A stretch of 64,000 bases of DNA from contig NZ_CP041185.1 in NCBI RefSeq assembly GCF_006517255.1, positions 4,030,001-4,094,000 on the forward strand. Direction: 5' to 3'. Both the position numbers and the translations under genes were made by a program. Shown here one piece after another: positions 1-10,908 of this stretch. How positions within the stretch are numbered: the first letter of the stretch is position 1; every line of letters begins with the position of its first letter. Under the pieces are notes generated by a model, which saw only the letters and a list, made by a program, of their open reading frames with translations, was not told the DNA's origin and did not search any database. The DNA is from Janthinobacterium tructae. GTDB lineage: Bacteria > Pseudomonadota > Gammaproteobacteria > Burkholderiales > Burkholderiaceae_D.

Positions 1-864
1 CGCGATGTAGCCGGCGTCGGGGCACAGCAAAATGGCTTGCGCCAGCTCGTCGTGCTCGGCCTGCGAAAACAGGTCCATGGCGACCCAGTCCGGGTCCGTC
101 GTGCCGTCGCACAGCACCAGGATTTCCGACGGTCCGGCGATCATGTCGATGCCGACGATGCCGAACACGCGACGCTTGGCGGCGGCCACATAGGCGTTGC
201 CGGGGCCGACGATTTTATCCACGGCGGCGATCGTCTGCGTGCCGTAGGCCAGCGCGCCGACCGCTTGCGCGCCGCCGATGGTGATCACGCGCGTCACGCC
301 GGCGATTGCGGCGGCGGCCAGCACCATCTGGTTTTTCACGCCATCGGGCGTCGGCACCACCATGATGATTTCCCCCACGCCCGCCACATGCGCGGGAATG
401 GCGTTCATCAGCACGGACGACGGATACGCTGCCTTGCCGCCCGGGACGTAGATGCCGACCCGGTCCAGCGGCGTGATCTTCTGGCCCAGCACCGTGCCAT
501 CGGGCTCGGTGTAGCTAAAACCGCGCAATTCCTCGCGCTGGCGTTCGTGGAAGGCGCGGATGCGCTGCGCGGCGATCTGCAGCGCTTCGCGCTGGGCCGA
601 CGGCAAGCCATTCAGGGCCGCCTGCAATTCGGCCTGCGAAATATCAAAGGCCGCCATTTCCGCCGCGCCGCCATGCGGGATGCGGTCGAAACGGTTGGTG
701 TATTCCAGGACGGCGGCATCGCCGCGCGTTTTCACGTCGGCCAGGATTTTCGCCACCGACGTTTCAATCGCTGCATCGGTGCCCGCCTCGAACGCCAGCA
801 GCGTATCGAGCGATTGTTGGAAACCATCCTGGCTTGAATCGAGCTTGCGTATCTGTATCGGCAT
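1..864 (-). CDS. hisD: Histidinol dehydrogenase, C-terminus cut by window edge
   Basis: The reverse strand encodes the first 288 residues of histidinol dehydrogenase, the zinc enzyme that oxidises L-histidinol to L-histidine in two NAD-dependent steps in the cytoplasm. The protein opens [12 protein letters not shown] and continues with the HisD pattern of a helical start followed by [15 protein letters not shown]. The full family length is about 430 residues, so about one third, including the last metal and catalytic residues, lies beyond base 1. The ATG at 862-864 follows hisG by 26 bp on the same strand, so the two histidine genes are probably cotranscribed. The gene is truncated only by the window, with no sign of damage. 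Confidence 0.93.
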   Translation of the reverse strand, partial: MPIQIRKLDSSQDGFQQSLDTLLAFEAGTDAAIETSVAKILADVKTRGDAAVLEYTNRFDRIPHGGAAEMAAFDISQAELQAALNGLPSAQREALQIAAQRIRAFHERQREELRGFSYTEPDGTVLGQKITPLDRVGIYVPGGKAAYPSSVLMNAIPAHVAGVGEIIMVVPTPDGVKNQMVLAAAAIAGVTRVITIGGAQAVGALAYGTQTIAAVDKIVGPGNAYVAAAKRRVFGIVGIDMIAGPSEILVLCDGTTDPDWVAMDLFSQAEHDELAQAILLCPDAGYIA

Positions 865-890
865 AATCGGCTTTCTGCTACTGAAGGTGT

Positions 891-1559
891 CTAGGCTTGC
901 GAAGCGCGTTCAAACGCCTCGATAATCGGCTGCAAGCGCTCGCGCTTGAGCTTGAGCGCAGCCTGGTTGACCACCAGGCGCGACGAAATTTCCATGATGT
1001 GCTCGACTTCGACGAGGTTGTTCGCGCGCAGGGTGCTGCCCGTGCTGACCAGGTCGACGATGGCGTCGGACAGGCCCACCAAAGGCGCCAGCTCCATCGA
1101 GCCATACAGCTTGATCAGGTCGACGTGCACGCCCTTGGCGGCGAAATGCTCGCGCGCCGTGTGCACGAACTTGGTGGCCACGCGCAATCGCGCGCCCTGG
1201 TGCACGGCCTTTTCATAGTCAAAGCCGGCCTGCACCGCCACCGACATGCGGCAGGCGGCGATATTCAGGTCGATCGGCTGGTACAGGCCTTCGCCGCCGT
1301 GTTCCAGCAGCACGTCCTTGCCCGCCACGCCGAAATCGGCCGCGCCGTACTGCACGTAGGTCGGCACGTCGCTGGCGCGCACGATGATGACGCGCACGTT
1401 CGGATCGTTGGTGGCCAAAATCAGCTTGCGCGAGGTCTCCGGGTTTTCCAGCACCTTGATGCCGGCCGCTTCCAGCAGCGGCATGGTGTCCTCAAAAATG
1501 CGGCCTTTTGACAGCGCCAGAATCAGCTGGGAGCTGTCACCGTTGTTCGATCCGTTCAT
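891..1559 (-). CDS. hisG: ATP phosphoribosyltransferase catalytic subunit, short form
   Basis: HisG catalyses the first step of histidine synthesis, condensing ATP with PRPP. The product is 222 residues, which is the short HisG-S form: it carries the catalytic domains ([12 protein letters not shown] at the N-terminus, [14 protein letters not shown] as the PRPP-binding loop) but lacks the C-terminal ACT-like regulatory domain of long-form enzymes. Short forms work in a complex with HisZ, a HisRS paralogue; hisZ is not in this window. The start ATG (1557-1559) gives [10 protein letters not shown] and lies 20 bp after murA. Upstream reading in the same frame has no meaningful sequence, so the longer frame was not used. 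Confidence 0.95.
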   Translation of the reverse strand: MNGSNNGDSSQLILALSKGRIFEDTMPLLEAAGIKVLENPETSRKLILATNDPNVRVIIVRASDVPTYVQYGAADFGVAGKDVLLEHGGEGLYQPIDLNIAACRMSVAVQAGFDYEKAVHQGARLRVATKFVHTAREHFAAKGVHVDLIKLYGSMELAPLVGLSDAIVDLVSTGSTLRANNLVEVEHIMEISSRLVVNQAALKLKRERLQPIIEAFERASQA

Positions 1560-1579
1560 GCTCGTTCCTTTTCTTGTTT

Positions 1580-3071
<1,492 letters not shown>

Positions 3072-3117
3072 GATAAGTCCTTGATATTGAATAAGGTAGT
3101 AATGGGATGTGTCGCAA

Positions 3118-3879
3118 TTAATGACGCAAACGATAGCCGCTTTTCAGCAGGCGGATCGAGGCCAGCGCCAGGATCACGAGGAAACCGGCGACGATGGAAA
3201 GACTGAGCCACGGGCTGACGTCGGACACGCCGAAGAAGCCGTAGCGGAAGCCGTCGATCATGTAAAAGAAGGGGTTCAAATGCGATACCGTCTGCCAGAA
3301 CGGCGGCAGTGAGTGGATCGAATAGAACACGCCCGACAAAAAGGTGGCCGGCATGATCAGGAAGTTCTGGAAGGCGGCCAGCTGGTCGAATTTCTCGGCC
3401 CAGATGCCGGCGATCAGACCCATGGTGCCCAGCATGGCGGCGCCGAGAAACGCGAAGATGACGATCCACAGCGGTGCGACAAACGACAGGTCGGCGAACC
3501 AGCAAGTGATGGCAAACACGCCAAAGCCCACGGCCAGGCCGCGCGCGACGGAAGCGAGTACATACGCCGAGAAGATTTCCCAGTGCGACAGGGGCGTGAG
3601 CAGCACGAACACCAGGTTGCCCGTGATCTTGGACTGGATCAGCGAGGACGAGGAATTGGCGAACGCGTTTTGCAGCACGCTCATCATCACCAGGCCGGGA
3701 ATCAGAAAGGCCGTGTAGCTGACGCCGGGGCTCGGCTCCACGCGGCCATCCAACACATGGCCGAACACCAGCAGGTACAGCATCGACGTGAGCACGGGCG
3801 CGGCCACGGTTTGCGTCGCCACTTTCCAGAAGCGCAGTGTCTCTTTGTAGACGAGGGTGCGAAATCCTGTCGAAATCAT
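3118..3879 (-). CDS. ABC-2 type exporter permease (YadH-like)
   Basis: A 253-residue integral membrane protein with about six hydrophobic segments and the ABC2_membrane pattern: a short cytoplasmic N-terminus (KETLRFWK), then TM segments including SYTAFLIPGLVMMSVLQNAFANS, and a late FLSGVFYS/PFFYMIDGFRYGF segment typical of the YadH/NodJ-like group. It forms the channel of an ABC-2 exporter with the ATPase encoded immediately upstream; the two genes overlap by 4 bp (ATGA), showing translational coupling. The substrate cannot be read from sequence. Location next to mlaFEDACB suggests a cell-envelope role, which is inference. Confidence 0.9.
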   Translation of the reverse strand: MISTGFRTLVYKETLRFWKVATQTVAAPVLTSMLYLLVFGHVLDGRVEPSPGVSYTAFLIPGLVMMSVLQNAFANSSSSLIQSKITGNLVFVLLTPLSHWEIFSAYVLASVARGLAVGFGVFAITCWFADLSFVAPLWIVIFAFLGAAMLGTMGLIAGIWAEKFDQLAAFQNFLIMPATFLSGVFYSIHSLPPFWQTVSHLNPFFYMIDGFRYGFFGVSDVSPWLSLSIVAGFLVILALASIRLLKSGYRLRH

Positions 3880-4793
3880 ACGGTACCTTTATCCATGATC
3901 TGCAAGAAGATATCTTCCAGGTCAGCTTGTTGCAATTGCATTTCATCGATTTCGACGCCCGCTTCACGCAGGCGGGCGAGGATTTTCTCGACTTCGCTGT
4001 ATTCGTTGACGCGCAGGCTGAACTTGTTCGGCGCCTGCTGTTCTTCCGGGTGCAGCACCAGGTGCTGCAGGTCGGCCGGCAGGCTGCCGTTTTTGAGGTG
4101 CACCCGCAACTGCGAGCCGGCGATGCGGCGGATCAGGGCCGACATGGTATCGAGCGCCACCACCTTGCCGGTTTTCAGCATGGCGACGCGCTGGCACATG
4201 GCTTGCGCCTCTTCCAGGTAGTGGGTGGTCAGCACGACCGTGTGGCCACCTTCGCGGTTCAGGCGCGAGATGAACTTCCACAGGGTCTGGCGCAGTTCCA
4301 CGTCGACGCCGGCCGTCGGCTCATCGAGCACGATGACGGGCGGCTTGTGCACCAGCGCTTGCGCCACGAGTACGCGGCGCTTCATGCCGCCGGACAGCGC
4401 GCGCATATTCGTGTCGGCCTTGCCGGTCAGGTCGAGGTTTTCCATGACCTCGTCGATCCACTTGTCGTTGTTCGGCAGGCCGAAATAGCCGGACTGCAGA
4501 CGCAGGGTTTCGCGCACGGTGAAAAACGGGTCGAACACCAGCTCCTGCGGCACCACGCCCAGGTTGCGGCGCGCATTGCGGAAGTCCTTGACCACATCGT
4601 GGCCATGGATCTTGACGGTGCCCGCGTCGGGGCGTATCAGGCCGGCGATGATGGAAATGAGGGTGGTCTTGCCGGCGCCATTCGGGCCGAGCAGGCCGAA
4701 AAATTCGCCTTCCTCGATGGCCAGCGACACGCCGCCCAGCGCCTTGAGCGATTTATAGCTCTTTTCTACATTCGTGATTTGAATTGCGGTCAT
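3876..4793 (-). CDS. ABC transporter ATP-binding protein (YadG-like)
   Basis: A 305-residue ATPase with all ABC motifs: Walker A GPNGAGKTT (near residue 35), the Q-loop VPQE, signature LSGGMKRR, Walker B VIVLDEPTAGVD and the switch histidine in LTTHYLEEA. The C-terminal ~80 residues form the extra domain usual in YadG/CcmA-type exporter subunits. It energises the ABC-2 permease encoded directly downstream (4-bp overlap). A 211-bp spacer separates it from mlaB upstream, so it may have its own promoter or be read through from the mla operon. Substrate unknown. Confidence 0.92.
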   Translation of the reverse strand: MTAIQITNVEKSYKSLKALGGVSLAIEEGEFFGLLGPNGAGKTTLISIIAGLIRPDAGTVKIHGHDVVKDFRNARRNLGVVPQELVFDPFFTVRETLRLQSGYFGLPNNDKWIDEVMENLDLTGKADTNMRALSGGMKRRVLVAQALVHKPPVIVLDEPTAGVDVELRQTLWKFISRLNREGGHTVVLTTHYLEEAQAMCQRVAMLKTGKVVALDTMSALIRRIAGSQLRVHLKNGSLPADLQHLVLHPEEQQAPNKFSLRVNEYSEVEKILARLREAGVEIDEMQLQQADLEDIFLQIMDKGTV

Positions 4794-5004
4794 GTGCTTG
4801 TTTCAAGTGTAATGCGTCTGGTGTGATGCGCCAGTTGCCGGGGACATCCAGGCCGGCTGGCCGGTGCAGGGCGCCCCCTTCAGACGAGGGCGGCGCAACA
4901 GTCAATTATAGTTGGAAAATTCGTGGAACACTTGGAGATCAATCCGGCGGCGCTGCTGGCCTGCCGGCTTGAAAGCTACTGCTGATGCGGGGAGTGGGAC
5001 AGGA

Positions 5005-5352
5005 TCAATGATGATGCAGGTCGGACGGGCTGCGTTCGGCGTGGCCGTCGGCGCTACCGCAGTCGTCGGCCGTCAGCGTGCTCGAGACGAGCGAGCAGAC
5101 GCCATACAGCTTGGTGAGGTTTTTCAGGTTGTTCGGCAGGTTTTTCAGCTCCAGCACGCCGCCCGCATCCTGCGCGGCGCGCTGCCACGTCAGCATGACG
5201 GAAACGGCGGCCGAATCGACAGCCTTGATGTTGCGCAAGTCGAACTTGGTCTGACCCGAGCGGATGGCATCCAGCCCCTGCTCCAATGCCACAGTGGCAT
5301 TGTGCACGGTCAGGGAAGTCAGGGATTGCAAGGTATCGAGAGAGTCGGGCAT
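5005..5352 (-). CDS. mlaB: STAS-domain protein MlaB of the Mla phospholipid transporter
   Basis: A 115-residue single STAS-domain protein (beta-alpha fold, with the DLRNIKAVDSAAVSVML core where STAS proteins keep the Ser/Thr after Asp). MlaB binds the MlaF ATPase on the cytoplasmic side of the inner-membrane MlaFEDB complex and is needed for its stability and activity. Here it is the last gene of mlaFEDACB, 52 bp after mlaC. The C-terminus is short and polar, ending in three histidines (DLHHH). Identity rests on the domain plus position; sequence conservation of MlaB is low in all bacteria. Confidence 0.85.
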   Translation of the reverse strand: MPDSLDTLQSLTSLTVHNATVALEQGLDAIRSGQTKFDLRNIKAVDSAAVSVMLTWQRAAQDAGGVLELKNLPNNLKNLTKLYGVCSLVSSTLTADDCGSADGHAERSPSDLHHH

Positions 5353-5404
5353 GGCGTCGGGCTGCGCTGGTCTGGAGCTGGTTCAGGAGCTATATGATAG
5401 CCGA

Positions 5405-6040
5405 TTATTTGGCTTTGGCAGCGGGACGGCTGGCCAGAGCCTTGTTTTTTGCCTGCAAGGTCTTGATCAGGCCATCGATGCCGCCCTTGCTGATCTCGCT
5501 GGCGAAGCTGCTTTTATACGTTTCCACCAGCCACGCGCCCAGCACGTTGATGTCATAGATCTTCCAGCCGGACGGGGTTTTCGCCACGCGGTAGTTCAGG
5601 AGCATGGGTTCGCCGCGCGCCACGTTGACCTGCGAGCGCACTTCCACTTCCGTGTCGCTCGGGTCGGCGCGCAGCGGCTTGAATTCCACGGTTTCGTTCT
5701 TGATCTGCGACAGGGCGCCCGAATACGTATAGATCAGCAAGGTGCGAAATTCCGCGGACAGCTGCTTTTGCTGGTCCGGCGTGGCGTCGCGCCAGAAGCG
5801 GCCGGCGGCCAGGGACGTCATGCGCTGGAAATCCACATACGGCAAGATCTTGCTTTCCACCAATTCGGTGACGCGCTTGATATCGCCCGCCTGGATCGCC
5901 TTGTCGGCCTTGGCCGTCTCGATCACGTCCTGGCTGATGCGTTTGACCAACACATCCGGCGCTTCCGTCGCGGGGGCGGCCTGAGCGGCGGTGGCAAAGG
6001 CGATGGTCGCCATCGCCAGCAGTTGTTTCATCAATTTCAT
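5405..6040 (-). CDS. mlaC: Periplasmic phospholipid carrier MlaC
   Basis: A 211-residue secreted protein of the MlaC/Ttg2D family, which shuttles phospholipids across the periplasm between the outer-membrane MlaA complex and the MlaFEDB importer. The signal peptide is MKLMKQLLAMATIAFATAAQA, cut after AQA. The mature part has the family features: ADKAIQAGDIKRVTELVE, LPYVDFQRMTSLAAGRFWRDAT and a beta-rich lipid pocket (VRSQVNVARGEPMLLNYRV) followed by WKIYDINVLGAWLV. I chose the ATG at 6038-6040 because AAGGTAG lies upstream and the signal peptide starts there; an ATG 30 bases further out adds only a non-signal-like leader. Confidence 0.95.
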   Translation of the reverse strand: MKLMKQLLAMATIAFATAAQAAPATEAPDVLVKRISQDVIETAKADKAIQAGDIKRVTELVESKILPYVDFQRMTSLAAGRFWRDATPDQQKQLSAEFRTLLIYTYSGALSQIKNETVEFKPLRADPSDTEVEVRSQVNVARGEPMLLNYRVAKTPSGWKIYDINVLGAWLVETYKSSFASEISKGGIDGLIKTLQAKNKALASRPAAKAK

Positions 6041-6112
6041 GGTTCTACCTTTCATGGTGTTGCTATGCACCGGCTGGCGTTGATCGCAGCCGTGGTGTTT
6101 CTGTACCGGAGT

Positions 6113-6997
6113 TTACTCCTGGGGCCTGGCCTCGGAAGCCACGGTATTGCTACCAGATGTTACGAGGTCCGCTGGCGCGACGTCGGCCGCAGCGGTCGCT
6201 GGTGGGGCTTCCACAGGGGCCGCCTGGGGTTTCGCATCGTACTCCGGCGCATAATCGCTGCTGTCGTTTTTTGGCACTTTGCGGTCGCGGCGGTCCGTAT
6301 CGCCATCGAAAACCTTGCTTTCGCGCGCCTGCAGGAAGCCGTCGCGGATGAATTCATAGCGGTCCAGCGCGGCCGCTTCCATCAGGTTGGTCGCGTCGAG
6401 CAGCGCGGCGCGCTTGTCGACGATGCGCGTCACCGTACCGATATTGCGCACATTGACCGGATCCTTGTAGCGCCATGGGTCGCCCGTCATATCGAGCGGC
6501 AGGGCCACCGTGTCGCGCACGGTCGATGGGCCCAGCAGCGGCAGCATCACGTACGGACCTGGCTGGATGCCATACCAGCCCAGGGTCTGGCCAAAGTCTT
6601 CGTTATGCTTCGGAATGCCCGCCTGCGAAGCGATGTCGATCAGGCCGAGAATACCGAAGGTCGAGTTCATGCTGACGCGCACGACGTCTTGCAAGCCCGC
6701 TTCACCCTTGCCTTGCAGCAAATTGTTCACGGCGCTCCACACATCGGACAAGTTGCCGAAGAAGTTGCCCACGCCCGTTTGCACGAACGATGGCGTGACT
6801 TTCTTGTAGGCCGTGGCGACCGGCTTCAGGGCCACCTGGTCGACGGTGTCGTTGAACTTGAACATGGCGCGGTTATACCCTTCCAGCGGGTCGCGCGGAT
6901 TGGTGCCGGTGGCGCAAGCGCTCACGCTGGCGGCGATGGCCAGGGCCAGGCCGATACGCGCCAGGCTGCCTTGGGATTGTTTGGTCGACTCGCTCAT
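6113..6997 (-). CDS. mlaA: Outer-membrane lipoprotein MlaA (VacJ)
   Basis: A 294-residue lipoprotein with a signal peptide ending in a lipobox (SVSAC, acylated Cys28). MlaA removes misplaced phospholipids from the outer leaflet of the outer membrane and passes them to MlaC. The family pattern is clear: DPLEGYNRAMFKFND after the lipidated Cys, then NFFGNLSDVWSAVNNLLQGKG, NSTFGILGLIDIAS and the GPYVMLPLLGPSTVRD segment. The C-terminal ~60 residues are Ala/Pro/Asp-rich and low-complexity, a variable tail in this family. Its start overlaps the mlaD stop by 4 bp. Confidence 0.96.
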   Translation of the reverse strand: MSESTKQSQGSLARIGLALAIAASVSACATGTNPRDPLEGYNRAMFKFNDTVDQVALKPVATAYKKVTPSFVQTGVGNFFGNLSDVWSAVNNLLQGKGEAGLQDVVRVSMNSTFGILGLIDIASQAGIPKHNEDFGQTLGWYGIQPGPYVMLPLLGPSTVRDTVALPLDMTGDPWRYKDPVNVRNIGTVTRIVDKRAALLDATNLMEAAALDRYEFIRDGFLQARESKVFDGDTDRRDRKVPKNDSSDYAPEYDAKPQAAPVEAPPATAAADVAPADLVTSGSNTVASEARPQE

Positions 6998-7464
6998 TTG
7001 CTGTCCTTTCCTTCCGCTGCCTTGCTGTAGATGAACTGATTGATCAGGTCTTCCAGCACTGTGGCCGATTGAGTACGGGCAATCTTGTCGCCCTCTGCCA
7101 GGTTCGTCAGATCGCCGCCTGCTTCCAGGCCGATATACTGCTCACCCAGCAAACCGGCCGTCAAAATCTTGGCCGAGCTGTCTTTCGGAAATTTGTAGCC
7201 ATCTTCGATGTCGAGTTTCACCAGCGCCTGGTACGTCTTGTCGTCAAAGCGGATCTCTGCCACGCGACCCACCACCACGCCAGCGCCCTTGACAGGCGCC
7301 TGCGGCTTGAGACCGCCAATATTGTCGAACTTGGCACTAATGGTATACGTCTTGCTGAAAGACAGCGAGCTCATATTGCCGGCCTTGAGCGCCAGAAACA
7401 TCAATGCCGCCACACCCAGCAAGACGAACAAGCCGACCCAGACATCTATAGATTTACGTTGCAT
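6994..7464 (-). CDS. mlaD: MCE-domain lipid-binding protein MlaD
   Basis: A 156-residue inner-membrane protein with one N-terminal transmembrane helix (VWVGLFVLLGVAALMFLAL) and a single MCE domain (about residues 37-115: AKFDNIGGLKPQAPVKGAGVVVGRV through LTAGLLGEQYIGLEAGG). MlaD forms the hexameric ring of the MlaFEDB complex that holds phospholipid in the periplasm. I chose ATG 7462-7464 because AGGA lies six bases upstream; a TTG two codons earlier is possible. The stop overlaps mlaA by 4 bp, and 79 bp separate it from mlaE. Confidence 0.95.
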   Translation of the reverse strand: MQRKSIDVWVGLFVLLGVAALMFLALKAGNMSSLSFSKTYTISAKFDNIGGLKPQAPVKGAGVVVGRVAEIRFDDKTYQALVKLDIEDGYKFPKDSSAKILTAGLLGEQYIGLEAGGDLTNLAEGDKIARTQSATVLEDLINQFIYSKAAEGKDSK

Positions 7465-7543
7465 AAACAATCCTAAATAATTTTTACTTGCTGCCGCCTG
7501 CGTAACATCCTGCCCAGGCCAGCTGTTGTTCGCTGATCGGCAA

Positions 7544-8329
7544 TTACTTGCTAAACATCAACGCCGTCATCATGAAATCGAGCCACCACACCATCAACGA
7601 CGAAATCACCACCGTGCGCGTGGTAGCGCCGGAGACGTCTTCCGGTGTCGGCTGTGCCTGATACCCCTGGAACAGCGCGATGAATGTCACCGCGATACCG
7701 AAGACCATGCTTTTGACATAGGTACCATTGCCGATATCTTTCCAGACATTCACACCGCCCTGCATCTGCGACCAGAACGAGCCTTCATCGACGCCGATCA
7801 GCACGACGCCCACCAGGTAACTGCCGATGACGCCGACGGCCGTGAAGATGCCGCCCAGGATAGGCATGGCGATCACGCCGGCCCAGAAACGGGGCGCCAG
7901 CACGCGCTGGATCGGATTGACGGCCATCATTTCCATGGCCGACAATTGCTCGCCCGCCTTCATCAGGCCGATTTCCGCCGTCAGCGAGGTACCGGCGCGG
8001 CCGGCGAACAACAGCGCCGTGACGACCGGGCCCAGTTCACGCATCAAGGACAACGCCACCAACTGCCCCAGCGACTGCGTCGCGCCAAAGGTGCTCAGCG
8101 TGTAATAACCTTGCAAACCCAGCACCATGCCGACGAACAGGCCGGACACGGCGATGATCAGCACCGAGCGGCTGCCGATGTAAAACAATTGCTCGATGAG
8201 CAAGTGTGGACGGCGCCACAGGCCACCCGAGGAGGCGATGATGAGGAAGAACGAACGCACGGCAAAGCCGAGGTCTTGTACCGACCGCCGCAACCATGCT
8301 CCGATCGCCGCCAGGAAACGCGCGATCAT
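7544..8329 (-). CDS. mlaE: Mla transporter permease MlaE
   Basis: A 261-residue MlaE-family permease with the characteristic membrane core: LIIAVSGLFVGMVLGLQGYYTL, the conserved SLMRELGPVVTALLFAGRAG segment containing the coupling-helix residues, EIGLMKAGEQLSAMEMMAVNP, and closing TM helices. It forms the transmembrane part of MlaFEDB in the inner membrane. The gene overlaps the end of mlaF by 4 bp (ATGA). Confidence 0.96.
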   Translation of the reverse strand: MIARFLAAIGAWLRRSVQDLGFAVRSFFLIIASSGGLWRRPHLLIEQLFYIGSRSVLIIAVSGLFVGMVLGLQGYYTLSTFGATQSLGQLVALSLMRELGPVVTALLFAGRAGTSLTAEIGLMKAGEQLSAMEMMAVNPIQRVLAPRFWAGVIAMPILGGIFTAVGVIGSYLVGVVLIGVDEGSFWSQMQGGVNVWKDIGNGTYVKSMVFGIAVTFIALFQGYQAQPTPEDVSGATTRTVVISSLMVWWLDFMMTALMFSK

Positions 8330-9147
8330 CGGCCTGCCCCCGCGTGCAAGCCCAGGTCGTCGGCCAGCGACTTGCCCGGATAGTGGAACGGTACGGGGCC
8401 ATCGGCCTCGGCATTGACGAACTGCTTGACGTACGGATGCGTCGACACGGCCATCTGGGCCGGCGTGCCGTGCGCCACGATCTTGCCCGATGATAGAAAA
8501 TACACATAATCAGCGATGGCGAAACACTCCTTCACGTCGTGCGATACCAGGATAGACGTGGAACCCAGCGCATCGTTCAGATTGCGGATCAAATTGGCCG
8601 TCACGCCCATGGAAATCGGGTCGAGGCCGGCGAACGGCTCGTCGTACATGATCAGTTCGGGGTCGAGCGCGATCGCACGCGCCAGCGCGACGCGGCGGCC
8701 CATGCCGCCCGAAATCTCGGCCGGCTTCAATTGCGCCGCATTGCGCAGCCCCACGGCGTGCAGCTTCATCAGCACCAGGGTGCGGATCAGCTCTTCATTG
8801 AGATCCGTGTGTTCGCGCAGGGGGAACGCCACGTTCTCGAACGCCGTCAAGTCCGTAAACAGGGCGCCGTGCTGGAACAGCATGCCCATCTTGCGGCGCA
8901 TTTGATATAACTCGTCGGTTTTGAGCGTATGCACGATCTGGCCGTCGATATTCACGGAGCCGGAACTGGGGCGCAACTGCCCGCCGATCAGGCGCAATAC
9001 GGTCGTCTTGCCACTGCCGGAGCCACCCATGACGGCCACAACTTTTCCACGTGGGAAATCCATTTGAAGGCCCGATAAAATCGAACGTTCTCCATAGGCA
9101 AAGTGTAAATCACGGATCTCAACAAGATTTGGCACGACGAAGCTCAC
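8326..9147 (-). CDS. mlaF: Mla transporter ATPase MlaF
   Basis: An ABC ATPase of about 273 residues with Walker A GGSGSGKTT, Q-loop LFQHGALFTDLTAFENVAFP, signature ISGGMGRR, Walker B LIMYDEPFAGLDP and the H-switch SHDVKE. The C-terminal GPVPFHYPG segment is the MlaF tail that contacts the partner subunits. No ATG fits; three in-frame GTG codons are possible (9207, 9147, 9135). I use 9147 because it places PNLVEIRD at the same distance from the start as PNLV/ANLVDMRD in known MlaF proteins. It is the first gene of mlaFEDACB; a promoter should lie in 9150-9310, but none is obvious. Confidence 0.93.
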   Translation of the reverse strand: MSFVVPNLVEIRDLHFAYGERSILSGLQMDFPRGKVVAVMGGSGSGKTTVLRLIGGQLRPSSGSVNIDGQIVHTLKTDELYQMRRKMGMLFQHGALFTDLTAFENVAFPLREHTDLNEELIRTLVLMKLHAVGLRNAAQLKPAEISGGMGRRVALARAIALDPELIMYDEPFAGLDPISMGVTANLIRNLNDALGSTSILVSHDVKECFAIADYVYFLSSGKIVAHGTPAQMAVSTHPYVKQFVNAEADGPVPFHYPGKSLADDLGLHAGAGR

Positions 9148-9311
9148 TATTTTAATGGCGTATTGTAGTGCAGAAACGCCAACCTCTGCTGAGACACCCC
9201 CTCGCACGGCCCGGGACAGGGGGAGAATACAACACTAATGAATCGAAAGTCAGATATTTTATTGTAAAAAGCGCGAGCCTGCACGTGCGCCGCCACAACA
9301 AACGGCGGCAT

Positions 9312-9355
9312 GAGTAAAAGAACAAGGGCCACGACGCATCGCGCGCCGTGGCCCT
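9312..9355 (-). terminator. Intrinsic terminator after gltBD
   Basis: On the minus strand, 21 bp after the gltD stop, AGGGCCACG (9325-9333 on plus) pairs perfectly with CGTGGCCCT (9347-9355) around a 13-base loop and is followed by TTGTTCTTTTAC, a U-rich run. This is a good Rho-independent terminator and separates the glutamate synthase operon from mla. Confidence 0.85.
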
Positions 9356-9375
9356 GGCTTGATCCAGCTCAAATC

Positions 9376-10839
9376 TTAGCGTGGCAGCAGCGATGCCCCC
9401 ATCAGGAACTCATCGACGGCGCGCGCGCACTGGCGCCCTTCGCGGATGGCCCAGACCACCAGCGACTGGCCACGGCGCATGTCGCCGGCGGCAAACACCT
9501 TGGCCACCGACGTCTGGTAGCAACCGGTGCCGTCCGTGCTGGCCTTGACGTTGCCGCGCGCATCCGTATCGACACCGAACGCTTGCAGAACCTGTTGCAC
9601 AGGGGAAACAAAACCCATGGCCAGGAAAACCAGGTCAGCCTTCATCTCGAATTCCGAGTTCGGCACTTCGCTCATCTTGCCGTCTTTCCACTCCACGCGG
9701 CAAGCGATCAGCTTTTCCACCTTGCCGCCCTTGCCTTCGAAACGCTTGGTGGCCACGGCCCAGTCGCGCTCGCAGCCTTCCTCGTGCGAGGACGAGGTGC
9801 GCAGCTTGGTCGGCCAGTACGGCCAGACCAGCGGCTTGTTTTCCTGTTCCGGCGGCTGCGGCATCAGTTCGAACTGGGCCACCGAGGCGGCGCCATGGCG
9901 GTTCGAGGTGCCCACGCAGTCGGACCCCGTGTCGCCGCCGCCGATCACCACCACATGCTTGCCCGTCGCCTTGATCTGGTCCTTGAGCTTGTCACCCGCG
10001 TTGACCTTGTTTTGCAGCGGCAGGAAATCCATGGCGAAGTGCACGCCTTTCAGTTCGCGGCCGGGCACGGGCAAATCGCGCGGCTGCTCGGCGCCGCCGG
10101 CCATGATGACGGCGTCAAATTCTTTTTCCAGGTCTTCCGGGAAAATGGTTTCCTTGGCCCAGTTGTTCACATGGGCAGGGAAATCCTTGCCGACCAGTAC
10201 GCTGGTGCGGAAGACCACGCCTTCGGCTTCCATCTGTTTCACGCGCAAGTCGATGTGCGATTTTTCCATCTTGAAGTCAGGAATGCCATAACGCAACAAA
10301 CCACCGACACGGTCGCTCTTTTCAAACACGGTGACGGCATGGCCGGCGCGCGCCAGCTGCTGCGCCGCCGCCAGGCCGGCAGGGCCGGAACCGACGATAG
10401 CCACTTTCTTGCCCGTGCTGAAAGGGGCCGGCTGCGGCGTGACCCAGCCGTGTTCCCAGCCCATGTCGATGATTTTATGTTCGATCGACTTGATGCCGAC
10501 CGGATCTTCGTGAATGCCCAGGGTGCAAGCCGATTCGCACGGCGCCGGGCAGATGCGGCCCGTAAATTCCGGGAAGTTGTTGGTCGAATGCAAGATGTCG
10601 AGCGCTTCGCGGTAAGCGCCACGGTACACCAGGTCATTCCAGTCAGGAATGATGTTATTCACGGGGCAACCCGTGGTGCAGAAGGGAATGCCGCAATCCA
10701 TGCAGCGCGCGCCTTGCACGGTGGCTTGCGCATCCGACAGGTGCAGCACGAATTCCTTGTAGTTCTTCAGGCGCGCGGCAGGCTCCAGATAGTGCTCGTC
10801 CTGGCGCTTGAATTCCATGAAGCCGGTAATTTTACCCAC
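9376..10839 (-). CDS. gltD: Glutamate synthase [NADPH] small subunit
   Basis: The 487-residue beta subunit of NADPH-glutamate synthase. It takes electrons from NADPH through FAD and Fe-S clusters to the GltB subunit. The N-terminus has the two cysteine groups ([17 protein letters not shown] and [12 protein letters not shown]) that bind 4Fe-4S clusters; two Rossmann motifs follow, [17 protein letters not shown] for FAD and [14 protein letters not shown] for NADPH, and [16 protein letters not shown] closes the FAD site near the C-terminus. The start is GTG (10837-10839) with AAAGGAAC upstream. It lies 69 bp after gltB and forms an operon with it. Confidence 0.97.
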   Translation of the reverse strand: MGKITGFMEFKRQDEHYLEPAARLKNYKEFVLHLSDAQATVQGARCMDCGIPFCTTGCPVNNIIPDWNDLVYRGAYREALDILHSTNNFPEFTGRICPAPCESACTLGIHEDPVGIKSIEHKIIDMGWEHGWVTPQPAPFSTGKKVAIVGSGPAGLAAAQQLARAGHAVTVFEKSDRVGGLLRYGIPDFKMEKSHIDLRVKQMEAEGVVFRTSVLVGKDFPAHVNNWAKETIFPEDLEKEFDAVIMAGGAEQPRDLPVPGRELKGVHFAMDFLPLQNKVNAGDKLKDQIKATGKHVVVIGGGDTGSDCVGTSNRHGAASVAQFELMPQPPEQENKPLVWPYWPTKLRTSSSHEEGCERDWAVATKRFEGKGGKVEKLIACRVEWKDGKMSEVPNSEFEMKADLVFLAMGFVSPVQQVLQAFGVDTDARGNVKASTDGTGCYQTSVAKVFAAGDMRRGQSLVVWAIREGRQCARAVDEFLMGASLLPR

Positions 10840-10908
10840 GATAGTTCCTTTGTATTTTTAGCTGGCGGGAGCGGCGCGGCCGCTCCCTTCACATTCATCT
10901 CGGCTGGC

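Noticed and set aside
9148..9332. 61-codon open frame between mlaF and gltD
   Set aside because: It spans the gltBD terminator and the mlaF upstream region and has no family or ribosome-binding support.
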